A stretch of DNA of 64,000 nucleotides from Parietaria judaica (taxonomy: Eukaryota > Streptophyta > Magnoliopsida > Rosales > Urticaceae), in contig OX940864.1 of assembly GCA_954871525.1 (NCBI GenBank), positions 2,226,001 through 2,290,000 on the forward strand. The letters run 5' to 3'. Each line of letters begins with the position of its first letter. The first letter of the stretch is position 1. A program made the translations under genes and the position numbers. The notes under the pieces are model-generated. The model had not been told where the DNA came from and searched no databases. It saw only the letters and a program-made list of their open reading frames with translations. Positions 48,001 to 58,719 of the stretch are shown here, piece after piece.

Positions 48001-50545
48001 GCTTAACCCATACCCAAATGGAACTATAGACAATGAAAGGTGTAAGAATAGAGAAGAATTGAACATACAAACTTTAAATTTTATATAAGCCGGTTAAGGA
48101 TACCTTCTTTTGGTAAGACTTACCAAATAAGGAAACCGAATATGGACTCGAGATTTGGGCCGAGTAAGTGACGAGCTTAGGATGAACAAGTTAGGCTATT
48201 TTAATTTTGGCAATGCAAGTCTCATGTAAGTTATCATTTAACTGGTCTTTTATTCAAGTTATGTCGTTTTTACGTGTGCATTAGATTCATCAGTTTTAAA
48301 GTAGGCTTGGATGTATCATTATCGACCTAACTTTTAAGGGTCACGTTGTCCGATGAAGATTAACTTTGAATCTAAAATATTCTCTTAATGTTAGTCTTTC
48401 GGATCGAGAGACTGGCTTGTGAAAGAGTGATATTCGGAAGTGAGAAACAAAGCTACCGTACGAGATCAAGATTCCAGGTTGTATAGAGAATTCAGAATAC
48501 AACTGAAAATATAGATATATAATAAAGAGGAAAGTAATTGAAACCTGCTGCAACAGTGTATCAAAACTGGACAAGAGGTTCGAAACACGTTGATATTCCA
48601 AAGCTCCTCCAAGAATAAGAAAACGTGGTTTATCTCTCCTTGATGCCATTCGCCGATGAGCCACATTTTTCTTACACACAACTCCTTTAACCACGGAACT
48701 AAACACATGTAAAACCATAATTAGCATTGCAAGGATAGTTTTACTCGCTAGTCATACGAGAAGTCCTAAATAGTTTGAAGCTTTAGCAAAAACTGCAACA
48801 GAAATCTTAACTATTTTCGAACTGGGCTGTTCGAGAAATCCTAACTAAAGATATGTAACTTCAATATAAACGCATAAAACATGCCAAATTACCTCTGGTT
48901 GCGTCTTCCACAAGCAATGCATTTCACCTTCACATATCCTCCAGGATCCATTCCTCCACCTCTGCTCATATCTGGCTTGAGAAGTGTTGCAGCTTCCCAT
49001 GACAAAGAAGTGACTATCTCCAACCAGCTCTCTTTATCATTATTATCATCACTCACGGGCAGATTTTCAACGTGTAAAAGTTGAGCTATCAGAGCTTTGA
49101 AATGACCATCCACAACGTTCCTCATGGCGTTTTTGTGTTCGTCAATTGGCTTCTCTTTGCTTTGGTTTTCTCCACTTCCAAAGCTGTCTGAAGAGCGTAA
49201 GTATCCCCATTCTCCCGTGGAACTTTCTCCCTCCTCCTCCTCCTCCTCGAAAAAATGACCCTCTCTCTCTTCCTCTTCGTCTTCTGGCTCTGGAGGAATC
49301 CAGAGAAGCCCATTGTTCTCAAAATCAACTGGTTCAGTAATTTTACTGTCCACCTCATAAGGTGGAATATGATGCTGGTCAAAAGCGTCGGTTTTTGCAG
49401 CTTCTTCTTTAAGAAAGTTTGTTTCCGACACACTTTCTGCATCGCATACTTCGGATAAGGGTGAGTCCCCCAAACTTTTAAGGTCCGTGTTATCCTTGTC
49501 AGGACACAAATTGTGAGGCCCATAGCTTTCTCCAATTTCATCGATACCAAATCGGCCATAATAGTCATTAGCTTGTGGAGATTGTCTTATTTCTGAATCT
49601 GAACGATAATCGTCATCGTCGTCGTCGTCTTCATCCTCATCATCAGTCCTGAATTAATATGATGAGTAGAGTGAATTTCTAAACACAATGTATATCAAAG
49701 AACATCATAAAAATTGTGAATGAACACAAGAACAGTGTCCACATATGGCTGGATGCCCATGAAAATAACAAACAATATATGAAACCATAAGTCTAAATAT
49801 GCCCTCAATCTATACTTGTTCTCACACCCTCGCCGAATATGTGATTCCCGTCTTCGAGCCTAGGCAACATCAAGAAATTGTGCTTAAATAAACATAACCC
49901 AATCACAAACCTGTCACCACAAAAGCTGTATTCTTGCTGCGATGAATCTCCCAGTACTGCTGCATTAAGATTCAAGCTCCTTTGAGAGGCGAGGTTCCCC
50001 TCTAATACTGTCACGTAATCCATTTGAGCAGATTGACGAGGGCTGAAATTTGTTGTGGATGGCACGTGTTGATACGAACTAGTTGAGTAATGCGCAGAGC
50101 CGATTGTGCTGGTACTGCTTTGGCCGGTACAGCTTGATTTGGAGCTAACCAGGCTTGTCGCAGACGGCGATGGGCTAAGCCCATTCGCATTGCTGGGAGC
50201 AGCACCATTATCAATCATCCCCACTTCCCGATCCCATTGACTGAAGCAGTAGCTACAAACCCTAACCCTTTCGCACTCCTCTCTCCCGTTCCTGGGACTT
50301 CCCGGCTCGTTCAATTGAGCGGGGATGGAGTTCGTCGTGCACTTGGAGCAGAAAACCCGACCGCAAAGCCGGCAGTGATGGCGGCGGTTAAACACGGTGA
50401 ACTGGGAGTCGCACTCGTAGCAAACCCGGCAGCTCTGATCCGGCATCCAGAAGTCCCGGGAAACATTCTCCGGCTCGGATCTCCTGGGAATCCAGGACCG
50501 GACGATGCCAACTATGTCAGACAGCTTGTTTTCGGGGGTGCCCAT
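42080..50545 (-). CDS. FAB1: 1-phosphatidylinositol-3-phosphate 5-kinase (FAB1/PIKfyve, FYVE-containing)
   Basis: Hand model of 11 exons: complement of 42080-42397, 42535-42801, 43032-44390, 44620-44775, 44869-44992, 45519-45850, 46315-47079, 47552-47896, 48545-48698, 48893-49648 and 49911-50545. It yields 1,736 aa, close to Arabidopsis FAB1A/FAB1B. Domains in order: FYVE zinc finger (residues about 32-104: WMPD, NRRHHCRLCGRVFCSKC, RVC); an acidic stretch with Asp and Glu runs (about 212-330); a TCP-1/Cpn60-like domain (about 400-650: DVLLVEKSVSRYAQDYLL, FFEGCPKPLGCT); a Cys-rich CHK-like region (about 886-1000: YRCPSCG, SCGHSLHRDC); and a C-terminal PIP kinase (about 1400-1720: GGKSNVFFAKTLDERFIIKQ, LYDLKGSARSRY, MDYSLLVGVDEE, ISPQQYKKRFRKAM). 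By family knowledge it binds PI3P on endosomes and makes PI(3,5)P2. All catalytic blocks look intact. Confidence 0.95.
45225..45490. mobile_element. Degenerate repeat insertion in a FAB1 intron
   Basis: Intron 44993-45518 holds a block rich in cccgat, accggt and gataccag words that ends in 'tttcacccctat' (about 45476-45487), the complement of 'ataggggtgaaa'. That end-word also starts related blocks near 24.64 and 25.43 kb. It is probably a non-autonomous hAT-like family; no target-site duplication is visible. Confidence 0.4.
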
Positions 50546-51180
50546 TGAAGCTGGTCCGAACGAAGATCACTCATCATGAATGAATCATCAGAGAAGATTC
50601 CAGAGAGAGAGAACATTCCAGATCATGGACCTAGGAGTTGATGAAACCCAAAATACAGTGTCAACACACTTGAAAACGTATCCGAATCAACAGTGCATGT
50701 ATGGCAGACGCTATTAATCTCTGCTGTGAACTATCAATTGATCACAGATTAACATATATCTGGATACTGGAGCATAATTCAGAACCAGATCGACTTCAAT
50801 CCAAAATCCACTGAAAATCACAAAGAAATTGAACTCTCAAGCAGCTATATCAAGCAAAAAAATTCAGAAATCCAATAAAAAAAAAACTAAACTACAGTAT
50901 CACACTCATGCGAATCCACTGAAAATCACAAAGGAAGTAAGCTTCGGAGCAGCTAAATCCAAGCAAGAACCAGAAATCGAACCACAAAAATCACTAAACT
51001 ACAGTACTGAACTCACGCGAATCCGCGAAGCGAAGGAGAACCCTAAGAGGCAAGCGAAGGCGCAGCGAGCACCGCGCGAATCTGCCGCGAGTGGGCGCCA
51101 TTTGAGCAGCTCATTTGGGAGCTCGAATTGCAGAGCCGAAGAAGAAGAAGAAGAAGCGGGGGTAGGAGTGTAATTATGCG
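50546..51180 (-). promoter_or_regulatory. FAB1 5' leader and promoter region
   Basis: 5' of the FAB1 start on the minus strand. Features seen: a CT-rich tract just above the start (gagagagagaac at about 50605 on the plus strand), a telo-box-like AACCCTAA word at about 51040, and a GAA run (about 51138-51156). A 5'-leader intron is possible but not resolved. Confidence 0.4.
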
Positions 51181-54100
51181 AAAGTTGAAGGGCAAATATG
51201 GAAAGTGGAAAGTGAAGGAAGCAGCAGGAAGGAACACAGTGCAGTGAGGTCTGAAGCTTGGGTTGGGACACGTAAAAATGATGATAGCTGTCTTCAGGAG
51301 TGTCGTATACACCTATAATCATGTACGGTTATTATTAAACGCAATATAATAATATAATTCAGTTAATAACGGCTTAAGTATCTGATATTTTCATCTTAGT
51401 GACAGCATAAACTTCTTTTTAAGGTTAAAATCTTTAATGTTTATCATTTTTCAAGGTCTAAGTTTTCAAGTTGTTAATTTTTTATTTAATTGAATTATAT
51501 ATATATATATATAGTTTTAAGTCTTTCACACATTTCACTTTTGAAAAAAATAGAGAAATACAATTTTCTTAAAGGGACAATCAAATTATGATAAACAATT
51601 AAAAATACACGAATTTGTGTGATAAGTAAAATAATTAATGTTAAATCTTTAATCATAAAAAAAAATTACACCACTAAAAAATCAAAATATTGAGTATATT
51701 ATGTTGTTATTAACTTATTAAAAATGGACGTGAATTTAAAAATAAAAACACATATCACGAGATGCATTTTTTAGCATATAGCTCATAAGTATTTAATTTT
51801 ATACTAAATGCATTAATATATTTTGATTTTTGTTTATCAGTATTAGTACTCAAAAATTACAAAACAATATCCAAGTTCGTTCTCATCGAGTTATCATTTG
51901 GTAAGCTAATTTATTTAGAATATTAGATTAATTAAGACTAAGTCTCTCTCTTTTTTTTTTTTTTTGGCTTCTTCTATTATGAATTTAAAAATGTTAATAT
52001 TATGAAATTTTTTGTTACTTTTGTGTGCGTAAGAAAAAGGAAGAAAAAGCGTATGATTTGCAAGGAAAAGTCAAAGAGAAATAAGGTCATTTTTCTTGTT
52101 GCATCATGCATGTGCATAGTATTTTATTGAATTATTAATTTGTTTGTATTCCATATTTAATATAGTTGTTATGGCCAATGGTTTTGGCGTTACTATTACA
52201 AGAACAATTGTGTTACGTGTATAAATCATATGCTGATTTTGTTATTATTTAATTTAATTCGAAATCGAATCACGTTCCTTTCCTACTTTTGTATTTTATT
52301 CTTCTACCATGTGATATTATTATTATTTGAATTGATATTTTAAAGTTTATATATAATCGGCTCAACAATTTAGATTGGATTCTAAAAGAAGAAGAAATAT
52401 ATGTAAATTGTTGCGTAAATAATACTATTTCAGACTCGTCACACACATATGTATTGCTTTAATGATTTATTATGTAAATTATAATTCTGATTTTTGAAGG
52501 GCAAAAACTACACCATATGATGGTAATTAGTGAGTTATCAGGTCCTATATTAGCATGTTATGCTCACTGGATAAAGCTCCGCAACCAATTTCCGTATTTT
52601 CACCTCACCGTTACCATATACGGTGAGAACCTCGAGGCAACTAGCTCACCAAGACGGCCAAAAACAGCCGACTGCCACAATAAGGAAGGCCGAGATTGAA
52701 CCCTAACCCACCAAAAAAGCCTGAGATTGAACCATAGCTTTATGCCACAATGCGAAATCTCATAATAAAAACACGTGCATTCGCTAATGCAATGGGCAAA
52801 GTCCGGGGTATGAACAATGGGGCTTCTCCCAACAAATCGATTTTTACACACGCGATTCTTATAAACCGTTTTCGATAATTTGAACATGTACACAAATATA
52901 TTTGATTATGATTTTTTATTTATTTATTCTAACATTATATTGTCTAATAGTAAAGATAGGGAAATGACGAGAATATAACAAAACAAGACAATGGTGACAA
53001 TTGCTCTCTATTTCGGAAAATGACTATTTTTATCATCCGTTTATATTTCTTTTCAATTTGTCCCTTTTATTTTGTTTCTTTTATAAGATTATATATTAAG
53101 TTGAATTGGACGTGTTAGAACTTGCAATCCAATCAAATTAAAAAAATGAGTACGAGTACGAATTTAATTTTTTTGGACTCAACGTAAATTATAAATTATA
53201 GACTATTCACCTTATGATCCGATCGTGAAAATGCGTACTTTTAGTTTTAACCACTTATTTAATTGATATTATACTATTGAATACGGTTAGATCTAGCTGA
53301 ATTAATATTGAACTAACTTCAATTAGACGAGCTACAAGCCTACAAGTTTTTTTTATTATTTTAAATAATAGCTACATTTTATTATAAGATACACGGATAA
53401 TCCGATAACCCACAAAAGCTATATAAGTATTAAAATACAATATAATATCTATATAAAAAAAAAATTCTAACTTAAGATGAAAAATTGATTACAGTAAACG
53501 AGAAATACGTATATGGTATAATACTTTTATATATAGGGTCGATAAATTCCGAAGAGATATGGAAGTTTCTTCAATATAATAATTTTTCTACAAGAATAAA
53601 TTTTTTAAAATTTTCATATTCACGTATGAAAATATAATACTTTTATACAAAGAAAAAGTCAATCACATTGGATCAATATGTTTGTTTGGCTGATCACAAT
53701 TTTGTTAGCGAGCTTAATATTTCAGTGACAATTTCGATTCGATTATTTTATAGTGAATATTTAAATATATAGATAATGTTAGAAGAAATAACAAAAGTTG
53801 TAGTCACCAATATCAATGATATGGCCAATCAAAGGTGGAGGAAGAAATATATTTTAATTTGCAAAAAATTTAAATTATTCGTGGACCCATTTCTTGAAAG
53901 TTGTATTTTTTTTTCATCATATATTTCGTTGAAAAATATTGACCATACGCATATTATAGTGGATATTTTCCGACCTTTAGAGATTTGCAGTGTAATATCA
54001 TTGAACCTTGATGCGTTCATTTGAAAACGACACAAATTAGATTATATAGGTCTTATCCAAAAAATTTAAAGACTATAAGACAACAAATAAAATAAAATTA

Positions 54101-55100
54101 TGAAACATTGAAACTTATTTATTAAGAAGATATAATATAATATGATTATACATATACATATATATATATTTAATGAAATAGGGTTGAACAGTCACGTAAA
54201 AAAACACATGCAATGCATATCCTAAATTCACGTGATTTGTTGATAAGATTATTTATAAGTTTGTGTATCTATTAAAAAAGACCTTCCTTTTTTGGCAAAA
54301 TACCATAAAAGTCAACTTTGGGACTTGAAAAGGGATAAAGGCCCAACAGTATTTATTGCATATATAATAGCATGGTCAAATGTTAAAAAAAAAAAAGTAA
54401 AAAAAAAAGGAGAAAAGAAAGAAGAGCTAAAAAATGGTTTCCTATTTTTAATTTGTTTTAACTTTTAATAAATCAAACACATCAACAAACACCATTAACT
54501 TATATACCCCAAGCTTCAAGTAGTTCTTTGAACTTCTTTCTATTTTTAGAAGACCGGTGTTAAGTTTTTAGAAGTTTGATTTGAGATCTGAATTTGAAGT
54601 TATTCAACAAAATTATTGTAGTTGTACATTATTGAATTTTGAAATAAATTATTAAATAAAAAATATTTTATCGTCACTTAAAAAACACTCTGACTATTTC
54701 ATAATCTAGTTTCTAGAGGTTCGATTTGAGGTCGATTTTGAATCCATTTTGACGTTTTAGTATAGATTTTCACCATTAATTTCTGAATTCATAACGTTGT
54801 CCCTATTTTTCCTTCCGAGGTAAAATGTAAAATAAAAAATACTAATTTTTAGTCACTAAAATAAAATTTTCTCTTCACTTGACCATTTTTAGGGATAATC
54901 GCTCTTGTTATTTCTCTCTAGAAAGGCAGAAATTGGGCCACAATGATGGGCTTTTAACGGGCCTAGGCCCAAATATCAGTCCACTAATACCGAAAATGCC
55001 CCCCATGAATAGAACAAGCCGTGTCTCATATTCCTTCCTTTATTGGAAGCTAAGAAGCTAGCTTCAAGCTTTGGACTCACCACCCCCTAAAATAAATAAA
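51181..55100. other. 3.9-kb AT-rich intergenic region between FAB1 and the FYVE-SYLF gene
   Basis: No supported gene. Recognisable items: a SINE-like block near 52560-52830 in which 'gagattgaacc' occurs twice (about 52691 and 52732; the complement resembles a B box), a TA tract at about 51497-51513, and the 54706-54811 repeat listed separately. FAB1 and the FYVE-SYLF gene are divergently oriented, so both promoters face this interval. Confidence 0.55.
54706..54811. repeat. Second copy of a dispersed 100-bp repeat
   Basis: 'gtttctagaggttcgattt' through 'cgttgtccctattttt' matches 35868-35970 inside the MITE-like element next to NLR copy 2, with a few substitutions and one small deletion. No inverted ends are visible here, so this copy is a fragment. 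Confidence 0.8.
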
Positions 55101-55193
55101 TAAATAAATAAAAATAAAATCAGAAAAACCCCCTTTCTTCGTTCTTCTGATTCCCAAATTCGAAACCCTAATCGAACATCGCGCGAAGAACAG

Positions 55194-55347
55194 GTATTTC
55201 TCAATACTCCATTTTCCGATTCCGAAGAGTGAGATTGCTTGTCGAAGATTGATCTGGGTTTGTGATTGAAGTTAGGGATTTCATTATGAACATGAATTTT
55301 TTTCGTTGTATCTTATGGTGATAAGCTCGAATTGTTCCGTGTATCAG
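55194..55347 (+). other. Probable 5'-leader intron of the FYVE-SYLF gene
   Basis: CAG|GTATTT at 55193/55194 and TATCAG|GG at 55347/55348 bound a T-rich stretch typical of plant leader introns. A telo-box word (GAAACCCTAA) lies 30 bp upstream of the donor. Not transcript-tested. Confidence 0.5.
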
Positions 55348-55392
55348 GGAGTGTTATCATTTGGTGATTGATTCGATTGTTGATTGCGTGAA

Positions 55393-57667
55393 ATGGGCAT
55401 GGAGACCTTTGAGGGCAGAGTAGAATACTCGTCTCTTTCCAAGCTCGACGCTGCGAAGGACAATTTCCATGGCGGCGGCGATGAGTTCGCCGACGGTGGA
55501 TGGGCCGTGCCGAAGGGCGGGGTTTCGTACCCGTCGGTGTCGAATTCCCCGAAGCACGAGTACTTTTACCAGTTTCCGTGCAATTCGGGGGAGCTTCCCG
55601 ACGAGGGATACGATTCCGGTGAAGATGGCGGCAATCTGGCGCTCGCGAACGTCACTCCTGAGGTGAATTTGAAGAACGTTATGGGCGGTATAGTTGCGAT
55701 CTTGACGGGGCAGAACAAATCGCCGAGCCTCGCTCAGATTCCGAACAAGCTTTTGACAAACTCTAGTGTCAGTAATGCGTCGTTTCTCGGGTCCGGCAAG
55801 AACGGGGACACCGACATTCACTCATCGGTTTACATACCGAGTGCTCCGCCGTTTCTTGAGCCGAGCGGAGTGAATTACAGCGCTTACAAGGAGGTATTGG
55901 AGGCGGAACCGCCAGAATGGCTTCCGGATAGCTCCACCGGAGTTTGCATGCAGTGCAACACTCCGTTCACGGCGATCACCCGTGGGAGGCACCACTGTAG
56001 GTTCTGTGGGGGCATCTTCTGCCGGACGTGCTCGAAAGGACGGTGTTTGTTGCCCGTGAGTTTCAGGGAGAGGAATCCGCAGAGGGTTTGCGATCCTTGC
56101 TACGATAGGCTCGATCCATTGCAGAGTCTTCTGATTAACAGTGTTAGCAATGCCGTGCAAGCTGCGAAGCACGACGTAGTGGATTGGACTTGTGCGAGAG
56201 GGTGGTTGAATCTTCCGGTCGGGTTGTCGATGGAGCATGAGATATACAAAGCTTCGAGTACGCTGAGAAGTTACTGCCAGGTTCGGTTCTGTGTCTTAAT
56301 TAATACGGTTAAATTTGGATAAATTGAGTGCATGTATGTATATATACGTGAGTTACATTTTAGTATTATTATGATATTATCAGGTTCTTAAGCGATGGCA
56401 TGAAGTATATTAATATTTGTATTGATTGTTAGTATTATTATCCGATAATAGACCGGAGAAGTTGACTTTTGTTGTGGCCCATGTTTTGTATAGGGTTCTG
56501 ACACTAATGATATATGTGTTTGATTGCCAGATCTCGAGGCTGAATTCAGAGCGGTCCATACCATTAACGGTGCTGAAAGGAGCGAGAGGCCTGGCGATTC
56601 TGACTGTGGTCAAAGCCGGTGCGGTTCTTTCATACAAACTCGGTACTGGCTTGGTTGTTGCTAGAAGATTGGACGGATCTTGGTCTGCGCCGTCGGCCAT
56701 ATCCTCGATCGGCTTAGGATGGGGTGCTCAGGTATAATTCACAATTATGGTTCATCAAGTTAAGATATAAAACTATGAATTATATATCTGATTTCTCGAT
56801 GCTAACACTGGTCAAAGCCGGTGCTTTTTTCTTTTCTTTTCTTTTCTTTTCTTTTCTTTTCTTTTCTTTTCTTTTCTTCCTTTCTCATTTTCTGGGATGA
56901 TTTCAGATTGGGGGCGAGCTTATGGACTTCATCATCGTCCTTCACAACTCAAAAGCAGTGAAGACGTTCTGCAGCCGTATGCATTTCTCTCTTGGCGCCG
57001 GGTGTAGCGCTGCCGCCGGACCGATCGGAAGAGTGGTGGAAGCCGATCTTCGTGCCGGAGACAAGGGTTCCGGCATGTGCTACACTTATAGCTGTAGCAA
57101 AGGTACCATAGACCTATGCCCCTTAACTTATCATATTATCTCAGTTTCCTCCCTGAGCTTTATTTCGTAGGTCTTTCCTCTTGAATTTATAAATAGTAGC
57201 AACATTGCCCCTAATTTGATTTTTTTTGGAGGTCAATGTTACGGCTCGAGAACTTAGAAATTGTACCAATATCACCACTAATCGTAAATGATCGATGCTT
57301 TTCGACTTCTCGTAGAATTTTAAGTAACATACAATGCACATGTTAGTACATATGATTTGAATTTGATGAAACTGTTGATTTTTCATTTGCTCGGAGCTAA
57401 AAATTAGCTTGAAAACGGTTTTTTATTTTTATTTTTATGGGAGATATTGCGATAATACTTAATCTTATGGCGTCACTGACAGGTGCTTTCGTGGGAGTAT
57501 CACTGGAAGGGAACCTTGTTGCCACGAGAATGGACACAAACCTCCGATTCTATGGCGATCCTTACCTGACCCCGTCGGATATTCTGCTCGGGACGGTGGA
57601 GAGGCCAAAGGCGGCCGAGCCATTGTACGGTGCACTCAGAGATCTCTATTCCTCTCTCAGGCAATAG
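55393..57667 (+). CDS. FYVE zinc-finger and SYLF (DUF500/Ysc84) domain protein
   Basis: Four coding exons: 55393-56280, 56531-56731, 56907-57102 and 57483-57667, giving 489 aa. The N-terminal 170 residues are low in recognisable structure. The FYVE finger at about 171-240 has every signature element (WLPD, RGRHHCRFCGGIFCRTCS, RVCDPCY), so PI3P binding is expected. Residues about 250-489 match the SYLF domain (IPLTVLKGARGLAILTVVKAG, GTGLVVARRLDGSWSAPSAI, GWGAQIGGELMDFIIVLH, FSLGAGCSAAAGPIGR, YSCSKGAFVGVSLEG). By family knowledge SYLF domains bind phosphoinositides and, in Ysc84, actin; the FYVE-SYLF fusion is a conserved but little-studied plant protein. The start was chosen at the first ATG after the leader intron; a second ATG is two codons later. 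Intron 2 carries a CTTTT microsatellite close to its acceptor. Confidence 0.93.
56831..56877 (+). repeat. CTTTT microsatellite in the 3' part of an intron
   Basis: About nine perfect 5-bp units in intron 56732-56906 of the FYVE-SYLF gene, ending about 29 bp before the acceptor AG. It enlarges the pyrimidine tract. Confidence 0.9.
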
Positions 57668-58719
57668 TTTCATTTGCCATCTTTGTACATATAGTTTAAA
57701 AGCAGAGTCTATTCGTGTTGGTTAATATTTACCGTTTTACATCGAGTTTTATGAAATGAAACCATATTTGTGTATAGTATAGTGTAAATGTCACATGTGT
57801 ATATATGTAATATAAGTCAAATTATATTTTAGGAACTCTAATATGTTATCGTATCAAATTATATTTTAGGAACTCGAATCGAATCTGAAAGAAAAAAAAA
57901 AAAAAGCCTTCAAATATTAAAAAGTTCAATTAGAGTTTTAAAACATTACTTGAGGTTTAAAACTTGAAAACTTAAAAGCTAAAATTATTTTTCACTTCAC
58001 AACGCAATTAGTTAATTAAATATATTTTGATTCCAAAAAATCAGTTCTAATCTAAAATATTTGGAAATGCTTTTCAACCCAAATATGTTTATTATCCGGA
58101 TCAAGGTATAGAAAAACACTATTACTCTTAAACCGATTTTCCAGATCCTAATTTTTCCTTTTCAAGATGGAATAGTTGCGGAAAATACCCGCATGGCCGC
58201 ATATTATAAATAAATAAAAAAGACCTCCTATTTTTTGTAATACAAATATTTTTTGATATATATTTTTTCTTTTATGTTAATATGCGTGAAAATTTTGTGG
58301 CAAGGAGTAAATGGAAAGTACTAACTCTACCTATTTACGATAATCTATTATATTATTCAGAATCTGTATAAAAACATTAGAAAAAAAATATATTTTTATA
58401 TATAATATATGAATATTTTTGGGGAAAACATTCGTTTTAAAATTGGCTTGTTCAATCGTACTTAATAACTAAATATATTCCAGATTTTCTCGTTGTCGCG
58501 CTTTCGTCTAACAAACAGCATCCGAAAAGACTCTTTTACCCTTTCAATTTTAACTCTTTTGCACGTGCGTTGACTTGAGCTCCGTATCTTCCAAATACCC
58601 TTTTATAAATATAAGTCCGACATTCCCGCTGGATTTTCTTCGTTTCTAAATTCGAAAAACTCGAAGAACACCAACAGTCTCTCTCTCTCTCTCGACTCTT
58701 CACTCTGATCGAAGCCGCC
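57668..58719. other. Intergenic and promoter of the first RBR gene
   Basis: AT-rich. A direct repeat 'aattatattttaggaactc' occurs at about 57819 and 57856. A TATA-like CTTTTATAAATATAAG lies at about 58600, and a CT tract (about 58678-58694) precedes the start codon of the RBR gene by about 25 bp. Confidence 0.55.
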
